Positions 1 through 6,629 of a DNA stretch of 10,786 nucleotides are shown one piece after another (the stretch's first letter is position 1; each line of letters starts with the position of its first letter). The notes beneath the pieces were generated by a model. The model made no database searches and was not told the origin of the DNA. It worked only from the letters and a program-made list of their open reading frames with translations. Source of the DNA: Candidatus Eiseniibacteriota bacterium (GTDB taxonomy: Bacteria; Arandabacterota; Arandabacteria; Arandabacterales; Arandabacteraceae). The position numbers were made by a program, and so were the translations under genes. The DNA lies in assembly GCA_030622265.1 (NCBI GenBank), contig JAUXGG010000027.1, forward strand, positions 1 through 10,786, in the 5' to 3' direction.

Positions 1-732
1 AGTTTCGCGGTCAACATCGCCCAGAACGCGTCGGTCAGGCATAAGATACCGGTCGCGATGTTCTCGCTGGAGATGACCAAGGAGCAGCTGATGCTCCGTA
101 TGCTGTGCTCGGAGGCAAGGGTGCGAAGCCAGAGCGTGAGAACGGGTTATGTGGGTAAGTCCGAATGGGGCAAGCTCACCAGGGCCGCCGGCACGCTTCA
201 CGACGCCCCCTTCTATATCGACGACAGTCCCGATCTCAATGTGCTCGAGATGAGGGCCAAGGCCAGGAGGCTCAAGGCCGAGGTCGATATCGGGCTGGTT
301 ATCGTGGACTACCTGCAGCTGATACGCGGTCATGGAAGGGCCGAGAACAGGCAGCAGGAGATGTCGCACATATCAAGGTCTTTGAAAGCTCTGGCCAAGG
401 AGCTTAGTATACCGGTGATAGGCCTCTCGCAGCTCTCGCGGGCGGTGGAACAGCGTGAGAGGAAAGAGAAGCGCCCGATTCTCTCGGACTTGCGAGAATC
501 CGGGGCGATCGAGCAGGATGCGGACCTGGTTCTCTTTATCTACAGGCCGGCGATGTACAAGCATAGCGGTGATACCTCGGGCGAGGTTATCGACCAGGAT
601 CAGCTGGAGGAGAAGCGCCGGGCGGAGATCATCATCGGCAAACAGAGGAACGGGCCCACCGGAAGGATTGAGCTCCTGTTCTTCGACGAGTACACGCGCT
701 TCGAAGACAGGTCCAGGATCGAGACGGAATAA
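1..732 (+). CDS. dnaB: Replicative DNA helicase DnaB, C-terminal part (5' truncated by window edge)
   Basis: This is the RecA-like ATPase domain of the hexameric helicase that unwinds DNA ahead of the replisome. Reading frame 1 is open from the first base and gives 243 residues. It opens with SFAVNIAQNA, the helix that directly follows the Walker A GKT in DnaB, so Walker A and the N-terminal primase-binding domain lie upstream of the window. Visible family motifs are FSLEM, the Walker B strand GLVIVDYLQLI (about nt 292-324), VIGLSQLSRAVEQR, SDLRESGAIEQDADLVLFIYRP and KQRNGPTGRIELLFF, which carries the conserved Lys/Arg near the subunit interface. No intein or frameshift interrupts the part seen. 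An internal ATG at 58 is not the start, because homology continues upstream of it. It ends in TAA, 7 bases before mlaE. Identification is secure; only the N-terminus is missing. Confidence 0.97.
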   Translation, partial: SFAVNIAQNASVRHKIPVAMFSLEMTKEQLMLRMLCSEARVRSQSVRTGYVGKSEWGKLTRAAGTLHDAPFYIDDSPDLNVLEMRAKARRLKAEVDIGLVIVDYLQLIRGHGRAENRQQEMSHISRSLKALAKELSIPVIGLSQLSRAVEQRERKEKRPILSDLRESGAIEQDADLVLFIYRPAMYKHSGDTSGEVIDQDQLEEKRRAEIIIGKQRNGPTGRIELLFFDEYTRFEDRSRIETE

Positions 733-739
733 AGCATAG

Positions 740-1525
740 ATGAAACCATCTGAATACCTTGCAGGCAGCATAGGCTTCTCCATATCCGAAGTCGGGGCCG
801 GCTTCATGCTGCTGCTTTCCGCCATCAAGCGGGCTCCGCGGGCCATCAAGCAGAAGCATCTTGTGGTCGAGCAGATGCAGCGTATCGGCCTGGGGTCGCT
901 TCCACTGGTGCTCGTGACCTCGGTCTTCACCGGCGGGGTGGCGGCCGTGCAGGCGGCCTACCAGTTCGAGAACTACGTTCCCTTAAGATATCTCGGCATG
1001 GTGATAAGCAAATCGATAGTGATCGAGCTGGGTCCGGTCCTGACGGCGCTTGTGGTTGGGGGCCGGGTCGGTGCGTCGATCGCCGCAGAGCTGGGCACCA
1101 TGAAGGTTACCGAGCAGATCGAGGCCCTGGAGACGCTCGCGATAGATCCTGTCCGCTACCTGGTGAGTCCCCGGCTCATCGCAGCCGTGATGATGCTGCC
1201 TGTTATCACGGTGTTCTCGGATTTCATAGCGATCATGGGAGGCTTCGCCGTGGCCTATACGGGCCTGGACATCAACACCCATGTTTATTTTAACAGCATA
1301 AAAGTCCATCTCACTTCCGAGGATGTCTTAAGCGGCCTGATCAAGGCCTTCTTCTTCGGGGGCATAATCGCCATAATGGGTTGCTACCATGGCATGAAGA
1401 CGCGTGGTGGGGCCGAAGGTGTGGGGATCGCCACCACCAAGGCCGTGGTCTCGTCCTGCCTGCTTATCCTGATCACCGATTACATACTGGCCTCGCTGCT
1501 CTTCAGCGCGGTCTTCGCGGGGTAG
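740..1525 (+). CDS. mlaE: MlaE-family ABC transporter permease (phospholipid transport)
   Basis: This 261-residue inner-membrane permease belongs to the MlaE/YrbE (Ttg2B) family. With MlaF and MlaD it moves phospholipids between the inner and outer membranes. The protein is hydrophobic, with several membrane segments (about residues 52-75, 92-112, 146-175, 200-216 and 234-258). It carries the conserved family stretch AAELGTMKVTEQIEALE at residues 115-131, followed by the usual DPVRYLVSPR, a cytoplasmic coupling region. Length matches the family (about 260). The ATG at 740 follows the dnaB stop by 7 bases and has only a weak ribosome site, which suggests translation coupled to dnaB or a shared transcript. 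The gene is followed 2 bases later by its ATPase partner. The family is certain; use of the Mla name rests on the E-F-D trio. Confidence 0.95.
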   Translation: MKPSEYLAGSIGFSISEVGAGFMLLLSAIKRAPRAIKQKHLVVEQMQRIGLGSLPLVLVTSVFTGGVAAVQAAYQFENYVPLRYLGMVISKSIVIELGPVLTALVVGGRVGASIAAELGTMKVTEQIEALETLAIDPVRYLVSPRLIAAVMMLPVITVFSDFIAIMGGFAVAYTGLDINTHVYFNSIKVHLTSEDVLSGLIKAFFFGGIIAIMGCYHGMKTRGGAEGVGIATTKAVVSSCLLILITDYILASLLFSAVFAG

Positions 1526-1527
1526 GG

Positions 1528-2295
1528 ATGATGAGTGATGCCATGATCCGGATCGTAGATCTTAAGAAGAACTTCGACGACCTCGAGGTGCTTAAGGGGG
1601 TCAACCTTACGATCAACAGGGGCGAGACGGTGGTGGTGATTGGCAGGAGCGGGTGCGGTAAGAGCGTGTTGCTTCGCCACATCATAGGGCTCATGATGCC
1701 CGATAGCGGGAAGGTCTTCGTGGACGGCCTCGATGTGACCGAGCTCAAGGAGAAGCAGCTCTACGAGCTCCGCAAGAGGTTCGGGATGCTCTTCCAGGGC
1801 GCCGCCCTCTTTGACTCGCTCTCGGTATTGGATAATGTGGGCCTGGGCTTGAGGGAGCATACCAACCTGAGCGATGAGGAGATCAGGAAGATCGCCTGCG
1901 ATAAGCTCGAGATGGTGGGGCTTGGCCGGCTGGATGACAAGAAACCGGCGGAATTGAGCGGCGGCATGAAGAAGCGCGTGGGCCTGGCGAGGGCGATAGC
2001 CATGGACCCGCCGGTGGTGCTCTACGATGAGCCCACCACGGGCCTGGATCCAATCATGGCCGATGTGATAAACGGACTGATCAGGGATCTTCAGAAGCGG
2101 CTGGGTATCACCTCTATAGCGGTAACCCACGACATCAAGAGTGCATATAAGATTGGTGATAGACTGGCCCTGTTATATGATGGCAAGATAGTGTTCGAGG
2201 GCACGCCCGAGGAGACCCGGTCGACCCCGAACGAGCTGGTCCGGCAGTTCATCGAGGGCAATGCTCAGGGCCCCATACCGATTTACGAGGAGTGA
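1528..2295 (+). CDS. mlaF: MlaF-family ABC transporter ATP-binding protein
   Basis: This is the cytoplasmic ATPase that powers the MlaE permease; 255 residues from the chosen ATG. All ABC motifs are intact: Walker A GRSGCGKS (residues 39-46), Q-loop LFQGAALFDSL, signature LSGGMKKR starting at residue 143, Walker B VVLYDEP with D167/E168, D-loop GLDPI and the H-loop histidine H201 in VTHD. The sequence around the signature (PAELSGGMKKRVGLARAIA) is characteristic of the MlaF/Ttg2A subgroup. The frame is open further upstream, to 1381, but that stretch overlaps mlaE and is not family-like, so the start is placed at 1528, with ATG 1531 and ATG 1543 as alternatives. A purine-rich run (GGGGTAGGG) lies just before it. 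The last bases overlap the ribosome-binding region of mlaD, so the two are probably translationally coupled. Confidence 0.95.
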   Translation: MMSDAMIRIVDLKKNFDDLEVLKGVNLTINRGETVVVIGRSGCGKSVLLRHIIGLMMPDSGKVFVDGLDVTELKEKQLYELRKRFGMLFQGAALFDSLSVLDNVGLGLREHTNLSDEEIRKIACDKLEMVGLGRLDDKKPAELSGGMKKRVGLARAIAMDPPVVLYDEPTTGLDPIMADVINGLIRDLQKRLGITSIAVTHDIKSAYKIGDRLALLYDGKIVFEGTPEETRSTPNELVRQFIEGNAQGPIPIYEE

Positions 2296-2300
2296 GGAGA

Positions 2301-3179
2301 ATGGCGAGCAGCAGGTCGACAGAGATTAAGGTCGGGTTTGGAGTCATACTCTCCATGATCATTCTTGTCGCGGGTGTAATGTGGGTGGGCGACTTTCGCT
2401 TCAACCGCAAGTATGTGACCTATATGGCGGTGTTTGAGGAAGTGGGTGGGCTTGGTGAGGGGGACCCCGTCGGCGTATCCGGGCTCAAGAAGGGTAGGGT
2501 GGGTGCAGTCGAGCTGGAAGAGGGCCGGGTGCGTATCGAGCTTCTCGTAGAGGAGGATGCGGTACTTAAGGCCGACTGCAGGGTGGAGATCCGGGCCGTC
2601 GGCCTGATGGGCGAGAAGTCTGTCTACATCATGCCCGGCGAAGCCGCCGAGGTGCTTCCTCCCGGATCGGTCATAGAGGGCAATTACAAGGCCGATCTTC
2701 CCGAGATCGTGGCCGAGATTGGCGGCATGATGGATGATATCAAGTCGACTTCACGGTCCCTGACGAAGCTGGTTTCCGGCATGGAAGATGAATCCAGCCT
2801 GGGTGAGAGCCTGGCCAAGCTCAATGAGGTAAGCGACGAGATACTTGCCCTCCTGAGGGAGAACAGGGACGACATCAGGAGCACCACCAGGAACCTTAAG
2901 TCCGTGTCCACCGACCTGAATGAAGTGGTCGGGAAGAGGAAGCAGGACCTCGCGGATGGGATTGATAAGTTCGCAAGCGCCGCCGCGCGCCTCGATTCGC
3001 TGACCATTTCACTCCAGAGTGTTGCCAGGGGCCTTGATGAGGGCGAGGGGACCCTCGGGATGCTGATCAAGGAGAAGAAGCTGCACGAGCGGATGGAATC
3101 CACGCTCGAGAGCATGAATGACTTGATTACCGATATCAAAGCTAATCCCGAGCGCTATATTACTATAGAGATATTCTAG
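2301..3179 (+). CDS. mlaD: MlaD-family MCE-domain lipid-binding protein
   Basis: This substrate-binding component is held in the inner membrane by one N-terminal helix (about residues 12-29) and projects into the periplasm, where MCE domains form a hexameric ring with a lipid pore. A single MCE domain spans about residues 39-116 (YMAVFEEVGGLGEGDPV... through SVYIMPG). The remaining ~175 residues are predicted helical and rich in charged and Ser/Leu residues. They end in DIKANPERYITIEIF, a tail typical of longer MlaD-like proteins. At 292 residues it is clearly longer than E. coli MlaD (183). ATG 2301 is preferred over the in-frame GTG at 2292, because GAGGAG at 2287-2292 sits 8 bases before it. 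MlaC and MlaB genes do not follow, and the next gene is unrelated. Confidence 0.93.
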   Translation: MASSRSTEIKVGFGVILSMIILVAGVMWVGDFRFNRKYVTYMAVFEEVGGLGEGDPVGVSGLKKGRVGAVELEEGRVRIELLVEEDAVLKADCRVEIRAVGLMGEKSVYIMPGEAAEVLPPGSVIEGNYKADLPEIVAEIGGMMDDIKSTSRSLTKLVSGMEDESSLGESLAKLNEVSDEILALLRENRDDIRSTTRNLKSVSTDLNEVVGKRKQDLADGIDKFASAAARLDSLTISLQSVARGLDEGEGTLGMLIKEKKLHERMESTLESMNDLITDIKANPERYITIEIF

Positions 3180-3218
3180 CGTAGACGTGTTCTGATGGCC
3201 TTGAGTACAGATCAGGCC

Positions 3219-3224
3219 AGGAGG
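3219..3224 (+). promoter_or_regulatory. Ribosome-binding site marking a non-standard start
   Basis: A perfect AGGAGG lies in the gap after mlaD. No ATG, GTG or TTG exists in the PIN/TRAM frame between its upstream stop (3182-3184) and TTG 3320. The site is 8 bases before an ATA (3233) and 14 before a CTG (3239), so it argues for initiation at one of these rare codons. Confidence 0.6.
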
Positions 3225-3232
3225 TTGCAGCC

Positions 3233-4201
3233 ATAGTACTGGCGATACGCATAGCGCTGCTGTCGCTTTTCAGCCTGGCAGGCTATTACTTTTTCGGTTC
3301 GAGCGGATGGCCCGGGTGGTTGGGTCCCTTCGCGGGTTTCGGCGTGGGCTTGTCCATAATCTATGTCGAGATACAGCTCGAGGAGCGATCGGGCCGGGAG
3401 ATCCTGGCCGGGGTGCTCGGGCTGATCCTGGGTCTTGTGATTGCCCTGCTCATCGGCTGGGTGGTGCTTCAGATCCCGGAGGTCTCGGACTATTCGCACG
3501 GGCAATACATCATCGCCGCGATGGCCCTTATCCTGGGCTATCTGGGCGCGGTGGTGGCCATGCGGAAGGGCAGGGAAATCAGGTTCTCATCGGGGCACGC
3601 GGGGGAGGCTGTACCCACGAAGATCCTGGATACCAGCGTCATAATCGACGGGCGGATAGCTGATATTTCAGAGAGCCACTTCATAGAGGGCAAGCTGGTG
3701 ATCCCCAAGTTCGTGCTGGATGAGCTTCAGCAGATCGCGGACTCATCTGATTCCCTCAAGCGCACCCGCGGGAGGCGAGGCCTCGAGATTCTGAGAAGAA
3801 TGCAGATCAGGAAGGATCTCGAGGTGGTCGTTGACGACTATGATCCGGGCAGTTCCGACGATGTGGACTCCAAGCTGGTCACCATCGCCCGGGAGCGGGG
3901 TGCGAGGATAGTGACGAATGATTTCAACCTCAATAAGGTTGCTGAGCTGCACGGAATCAAGGTTCTAAATGTGAATGTGCTGGCCAATGCGTTGAGGCCG
4001 GCCGTTCTGCCTGGTGAGGAGATGAGCGTGCGGATTATGAAGAAGGGCAGGGAGGCCGACCAGGGAGTGGGCTACCTGGATGACGGGACGATGGTCGTTG
4101 TGGAAGGTGGGAGTACCCTTCAAAACCGCATGGTAGCGGTGGTCATCACCAGCGTACTTCAGACAACAGTAGGGAGGATGATCTTTGCAAAGGTCAAATA
4201 G
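3233..4201 (+). CDS. Membrane-anchored PIN/TRAM-domain protein (YacL-like putative RNase)
   Basis: The protein has about four N-terminal membrane helices, then a PIN nuclease domain and a C-terminal TRAM domain, the layout of Bacillus YacL. It is probably a metal-dependent ribonuclease or RNA-binding protein at the inner membrane; its substrate is unknown. With the start at 3233 it has 322 residues. Hydrophobic segments lie at about residues 3-21, 31-44, 54-76 and 85-103. The PIN acidic residues are all present: D133 in LDTSVIIDG, the Glu of LDELQQ, the Asp pair in DDVDSKL and the Asp of TNDFN. TRAM follows from about PGEEMSVRI to the end. The start is uncertain: the frame has only ATA (3233) or CTG (3239) near a perfect ribosome site, while TTG 3320 would delete the first membrane helix and has no good site. 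The 3' end overlaps ispD by 17 bases, and the neighbourhood resembles yacL-ispD-ispF of Bacillus. Confidence 0.88.
   Translation: MVLAIRIALLSLFSLAGYYFFGSSGWPGWLGPFAGFGVGLSIIYVEIQLEERSGREILAGVLGLILGLVIALLIGWVVLQIPEVSDYSHGQYIIAAMALILGYLGAVVAMRKGREIRFSSGHAGEAVPTKILDTSVIIDGRIADISESHFIEGKLVIPKFVLDELQQIADSSDSLKRTRGRRGLEILRRMQIRKDLEVVVDDYDPGSSDDVDSKLVTIARERGARIVTNDFNLNKVAELHGIKVLNVNVLANALRPAVLPGEEMSVRIMKKGREADQGVGYLDDGTMVVVEGGSTLQNRMVAVVITSVLQTTVGRMIFAKVK
4171..4177 (+). promoter_or_regulatory. Ribosome-binding site supporting TTG start of ispD
   Basis: AGGGAGG lies inside the end of the PIN/TRAM gene, 7 bases before TTG 4185. It supports initiation at this TTG rather than at the in-frame GTG 4263, whose nearest GGAG (4248-4251) is 11 bases away. 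Confidence 0.6.
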
Positions 4202-5036
4202 AAGGCGAACGAAGGAAAGAGAGCCTCGCAAAGAGAAGGAGTCTCGCGGAGATAATGAGATAGTGGGCGCGATTGTGGTCGGGGCCGGAGAGGGGCAGAG
4301 GATGAGTGGGAGGGGCAGGAAGCAATTCGCCAAGATCGGCGGGAAGCCCCTGATGGCCTACACTATCGAGATCTTCGAGGCATCTCCGGCGGTGGACCAC
4401 ATCGTGATAGTCGTCCCGAGGGACTCGGTGGAGTTTGCGAAGGAAGAGATCGTGGAGGCCTGCTCCTTCAAGAAGATCCGCGATGTCGTCTACGGCGGCG
4501 AGACACGGCAGCAGTCGGTGCAGGCGGGCCTTAAGGCACTTAAGGATAAGACCAGGTGGGTGATCATTCACGATGGCGTAAGGCCCCTGGCCTCGGAGAT
4601 CATGATAAAGAGAGTGCTGGATGCCGCGCAGAAGACCGGTGCCGCCATAAGTGGCGTTGCCGCGAGGGAAACGATCAAGCAGGTGGAGAGCGGCCAGATT
4701 GTGGGAACCCTTGACCGCAGGCTCCTGTGGCTGGCCCAGACGCCTCAGTGCTTTCGCTATGATGTCATAACCAGCGCTCACAAGCGGGCCGCCGGGGACA
4801 AGTTTGCCGCCACGGATGATGCCGCTCTGGTGGAGAAGTACGGGACCAAGGTTGTTGTTGCCGTCGGCAGCTACTCGAACTTGAAGATAACCTCTCCTGA
4901 AGACCTGCCTCTCTTTGAGTACTTCCTCAAGGCTGAGAACAGGCTGAAGCTCGACGCCGCCCAGAACAAGAAGAAGCCCAGGCAGAGACAGCAGAGAGGG
5001 CGTCGGCCAAGGACGAGGAGGAAGCCGGTTGGTTAG
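4185..5036 (+). CDS. ispD: 2-C-methyl-D-erythritol 4-phosphate cytidylyltransferase
   Basis: IspD transfers CMP from CTP to methylerythritol phosphate, the third step of the non-mevalonate isoprenoid pathway, in the cytoplasm. The nucleotide-binding motif GAGEGQRMSGRGRKQF (residues 33-48) supplies catalytic R39 and K46. Other family signatures are GGETRQQSVQAGL, VIIHDGVRPL, AQTPQCF, ATDDAALVE and SNLKITSPEDL with its conserved lysine. The start is TTG 4185, chosen for its strong ribosome site and giving 283 residues against a family norm of about 230. The excess is an Arg/Lys/Glu-rich N-terminal stretch of about 25 residues and a very basic C-terminal tail of about 26 residues (NKKKPRQRQQRGRRPRTRR) that is not part of the catalytic fold. 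If GTG 4263 were used instead, the N-terminal extension would vanish. It overlaps the upstream gene by 17 bases and ispF by 8, suggesting coupled translation. Confidence 0.95.
   Translation: MQRSNRRRTKEREPRKEKESRGDNEIVGAIVVGAGEGQRMSGRGRKQFAKIGGKPLMAYTIEIFEASPAVDHIVIVVPRDSVEFAKEEIVEACSFKKIRDVVYGGETRQQSVQAGLKALKDKTRWVIIHDGVRPLASEIMIKRVLDAAQKTGAAISGVAARETIKQVESGQIVGTLDRRLLWLAQTPQCFRYDVITSAHKRAAGDKFAATDDAALVEKYGTKVVVAVGSYSNLKITSPEDLPLFEYFLKAENRLKLDAAQNKKKPRQRQQRGRRPRTRRKPVG
5016..5021 (+). promoter_or_regulatory. Ribosome-binding site supporting TTG start of ispF
   Basis: AGGAGG lies within the last codons of ispD, 7 bases before TTG 5029. There is no ATG or GTG in frame at the IspF N-terminus, so this site fixes TTG as the start. 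Confidence 0.7.
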
Positions 5037-5499
5037 AATCGGGCTGGGTTACGACATCCACAGGCTCTCGGAAGGGCGCCGCCTGGTGATCGGCGGGGTC
5101 GAGATTCCCCACGAGAAAGGCCCCGAGGGTCATTCCGACGGCGACGTTTTAATCCACGCCATTATAGATGCCATCCTGGGCGCCTCCGCCATGGGGGACA
5201 TAGGCTCTCACTTTCCTGATACCGATTCGGAGTATAAGGACATTGCAAGCACCGAGTTGCTCAAACGTGTGAGCGAGAAGGTCGCGAAGGTGGGCAGGGT
5301 GGAATACGTGGACAGCGTCGTGGTGATCGAGCGGCCGAAGCTTGCGCCGCACATTGTGGAAATCCGCAAGGCGCTTGCGGGCGTGCTCGGGATCCCTGAA
5401 GAGAAGATATCGATCAAGGCCAAGACCGCAGAGGGCCTCGGTGCGGTCGGCAGGGAGGAAGCCATCGAGGCTTATGCCGTCGCAATGGTCGATGTATAG
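5029..5499 (+). CDS. ispF: 2-C-methyl-D-erythritol 2,4-cyclodiphosphate synthase
   Basis: IspF cyclises CDP-methylerythritol 2-phosphate to methylerythritol cyclodiphosphate with loss of CMP, two steps after IspD; it works as a cytoplasmic trimer. The 156 residues match the usual 155-160. Zinc ligands are visible as D9 and H11 in GLGYDIHRL and H43 in HSDGDVLIHA. Further family stretches are GASAMGDIGSHFPDTD, IERPKLAPHI and KTAEGLGAVGREEAIEAYAV. The start is TTG 5029, which leaves the typical N-terminus (VRIGLGYDIH) and overlaps the ispD stop by 8 bases. IspD and IspF are fused in some bacteria; here they are separate but overlapping. A 159-base gap follows. Confidence 0.96.
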   Translation: MVRIGLGYDIHRLSEGRRLVIGGVEIPHEKGPEGHSDGDVLIHAIIDAILGASAMGDIGSHFPDTDSEYKDIASTELLKRVSEKVAKVGRVEYVDSVVVIERPKLAPHIVEIRKALAGVLGIPEEKISIKAKTAEGLGAVGREEAIEAYAVAMVDV

Positions 5500-5658
5500 C
5501 GGTTTTGGGTTTCCTGTAGCGTCTTTAGAATAGGAGAGCCTGGCTGTAGGGCCGCCACTCCTGCGGCAACGCACGGCTTGAAAGCGCGCAATCGTTTGTG
5601 GCGGCTCATCCTGCGGCCAGGAAAGCTTTATTACAGGAAACCTTTGAGGGAGATAGAG
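5500..5658 (+). other. Intergenic gap between ispF and ddl with small palindromic element
   Basis: No gene is supported here, although the ddl frame is open back to a TTG at 5578. The stretch contains a hairpin GCCGC-CACTCCT-GCGGC (5551-5567), a 9-base direct repeat TCCTGCGGC (5559-5567 and 5609-5617), and an 8-base inverted pair GCCGCCAC (5551-5558) / GTGGCGGC (5598-5605). No T-run follows, so it is not a typical rho-independent terminator. I see no convincing sigma70 promoter; TAGAAT at 5526-5531 lacks a good -35 partner. Confidence 0.5.
5551..5617 (+). repeat. Palindromic, repeat-containing intergenic element
   Basis: The element combines a 5-bp GCCGC/GCGGC hairpin with 7-base loop, a TCCTGCGGC direct repeat spaced 50 bases apart, and an 8-bp GCCGCCAC/GTGGCGGC long-range stem. 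Such GC-rich dyads between genes are often members of dispersed REP-like families, but one copy cannot show that. An RNA structure in the ddl leader is the alternative. Confidence 0.35.
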
Positions 5659-6624
5659 GTGAAAGTACTGGTCCTGATGGGAGGCATGTCGGCCGAGAGG
5701 GAGATCTCGCTCTCGACCGGTGACGCCGTAGCCCGGGGCCTTGCCGATGCCGGCTATGCCGTGGATACATATGACCTCGACCCCGGCGCCGGTCGAGACA
5801 TCCTCGACCTCATCAACTCTCCGGTCCTTAAGAGTGCCGGCGTGGTGTTCATAGCCCTTCATGGCGGAGAGGGAGAAGATGGGAGAATCCAGGCCCTGCT
5901 CGAGCTCCTGGGCAAGCCCTATACGGGCTCGGGCGTCCGCTCGAGCGCCGTCTGCATGGACAAGGCAATCTCCAAGACCATCTTCGACAAGCACGACATA
6001 AGCACACCCGCCTGGACACATCTCATGGATGATGTTACCGATATCGAGACCGTGAAAAGGGCCGTCTCAAGCGTCGGCGGGCTGCCGGTCGTGGTGAAGC
6101 CGGTGGACCAGGGCTCGACCATAGGGATATCGATTGTCCGCCGGATGTGTGACCTGGAGAGCGCGATAGCGCTTGCCCGGCAGTATTCCCCGGGCTTAGT
6201 ATTGGAGGAATACATCGAGGGAAAGGAACTGAGCGTCCCCGTCATAGAAGATCAGGTGTATCCCGTGATCGAGATCAAGCCCCGGGAGGGCTTCTACGAT
6301 TATGAGCGCAAGTACACCAGGGGGATGACGCTCTACGACTGTCCGGCGGATATCGATGAGGGCGTTTACCGGATGATCCAGGCAGCCTCCATCAAGGCTT
6401 ACAGGGTCCTGGGCTGCGAGAACTTCGCCAGGGTAGACCTGAGGCTGAGCCCGGACAATGAGCCCTATTTCCTCGAAGTCAATACCGTGCCGGGGATGAC
6501 CGAGACGAGCCTCGTTCCGATGGGGGCAGAGGCCATGGGGATTTCATTCCCCCAGCTGGTTGACCGGATCACTTTGTATGCATTGAAGAAGGCAGGCATT
6601 AGCCCCCAGAGAACCGGAGGATAA
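5659..6624 (+). CDS. ddl: D-alanine--D-alanine ligase
   Basis: This ATP-grasp enzyme joins two D-alanines for the peptidoglycan pentapeptide, in the cytoplasm; 321 residues. The start is GTG 5659, with GGAG at 5649-5652 six bases upstream. It gives the standard N-terminus, with catalytic E15 in GGMSAEREISLSTG at the same number as in E. coli DdlB. The other two members of the DdlB active-site triad (S150, Y216) align with S153 in QGSTIGIS and Y219 in YDYERKY. The tyrosine there fits a D-Ala-D-Ala rather than a D-Ala-D-Lac ligase. Further motifs are HGGEGEDGRIQ, PYTGSGVRSSAVCMDK, VVKPVDQG, FARVDLRL and EVNTVPGMTETSLVP, the last carrying the Mg-binding Glu/Asn. An upstream TTG at 5578 would add 27 non-family residues and is rejected. 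The next gene starts within 6 bases. Confidence 0.96.
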   Translation: MKVLVLMGGMSAEREISLSTGDAVARGLADAGYAVDTYDLDPGAGRDILDLINSPVLKSAGVVFIALHGGEGEDGRIQALLELLGKPYTGSGVRSSAVCMDKAISKTIFDKHDISTPAWTHLMDDVTDIETVKRAVSSVGGLPVVVKPVDQGSTIGISIVRRMCDLESAIALARQYSPGLVLEEYIEGKELSVPVIEDQVYPVIEIKPREGFYDYERKYTRGMTLYDCPADIDEGVYRMIQAASIKAYRVLGCENFARVDLRLSPDNEPYFLEVNTVPGMTETSLVPMGAEAMGISFPQLVDRITLYALKKAGISPQRTGG

Positions 6625-6629
6625 AAGTG

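Noticed and set aside
1381..1527. Longer mlaF product starting at 1381
   Set aside because: The extra residues overlap mlaE in another frame and do not resemble any ABC ATPase N-terminus.
5503..5531. Promoter before ddl using TAGAAT as -10
   Set aside because: The sequence 17 bases upstream (TTTTGG) matches the -35 consensus poorly; the alternative TTGGGT gives a 15-base spacer.
5578..5658. Longer Ddl starting at TTG 5578
   Set aside because: GTG 5659 has a good ribosome site and places the catalytic Glu at residue 15 as in E. coli DdlB; the extension crosses the palindromic element.
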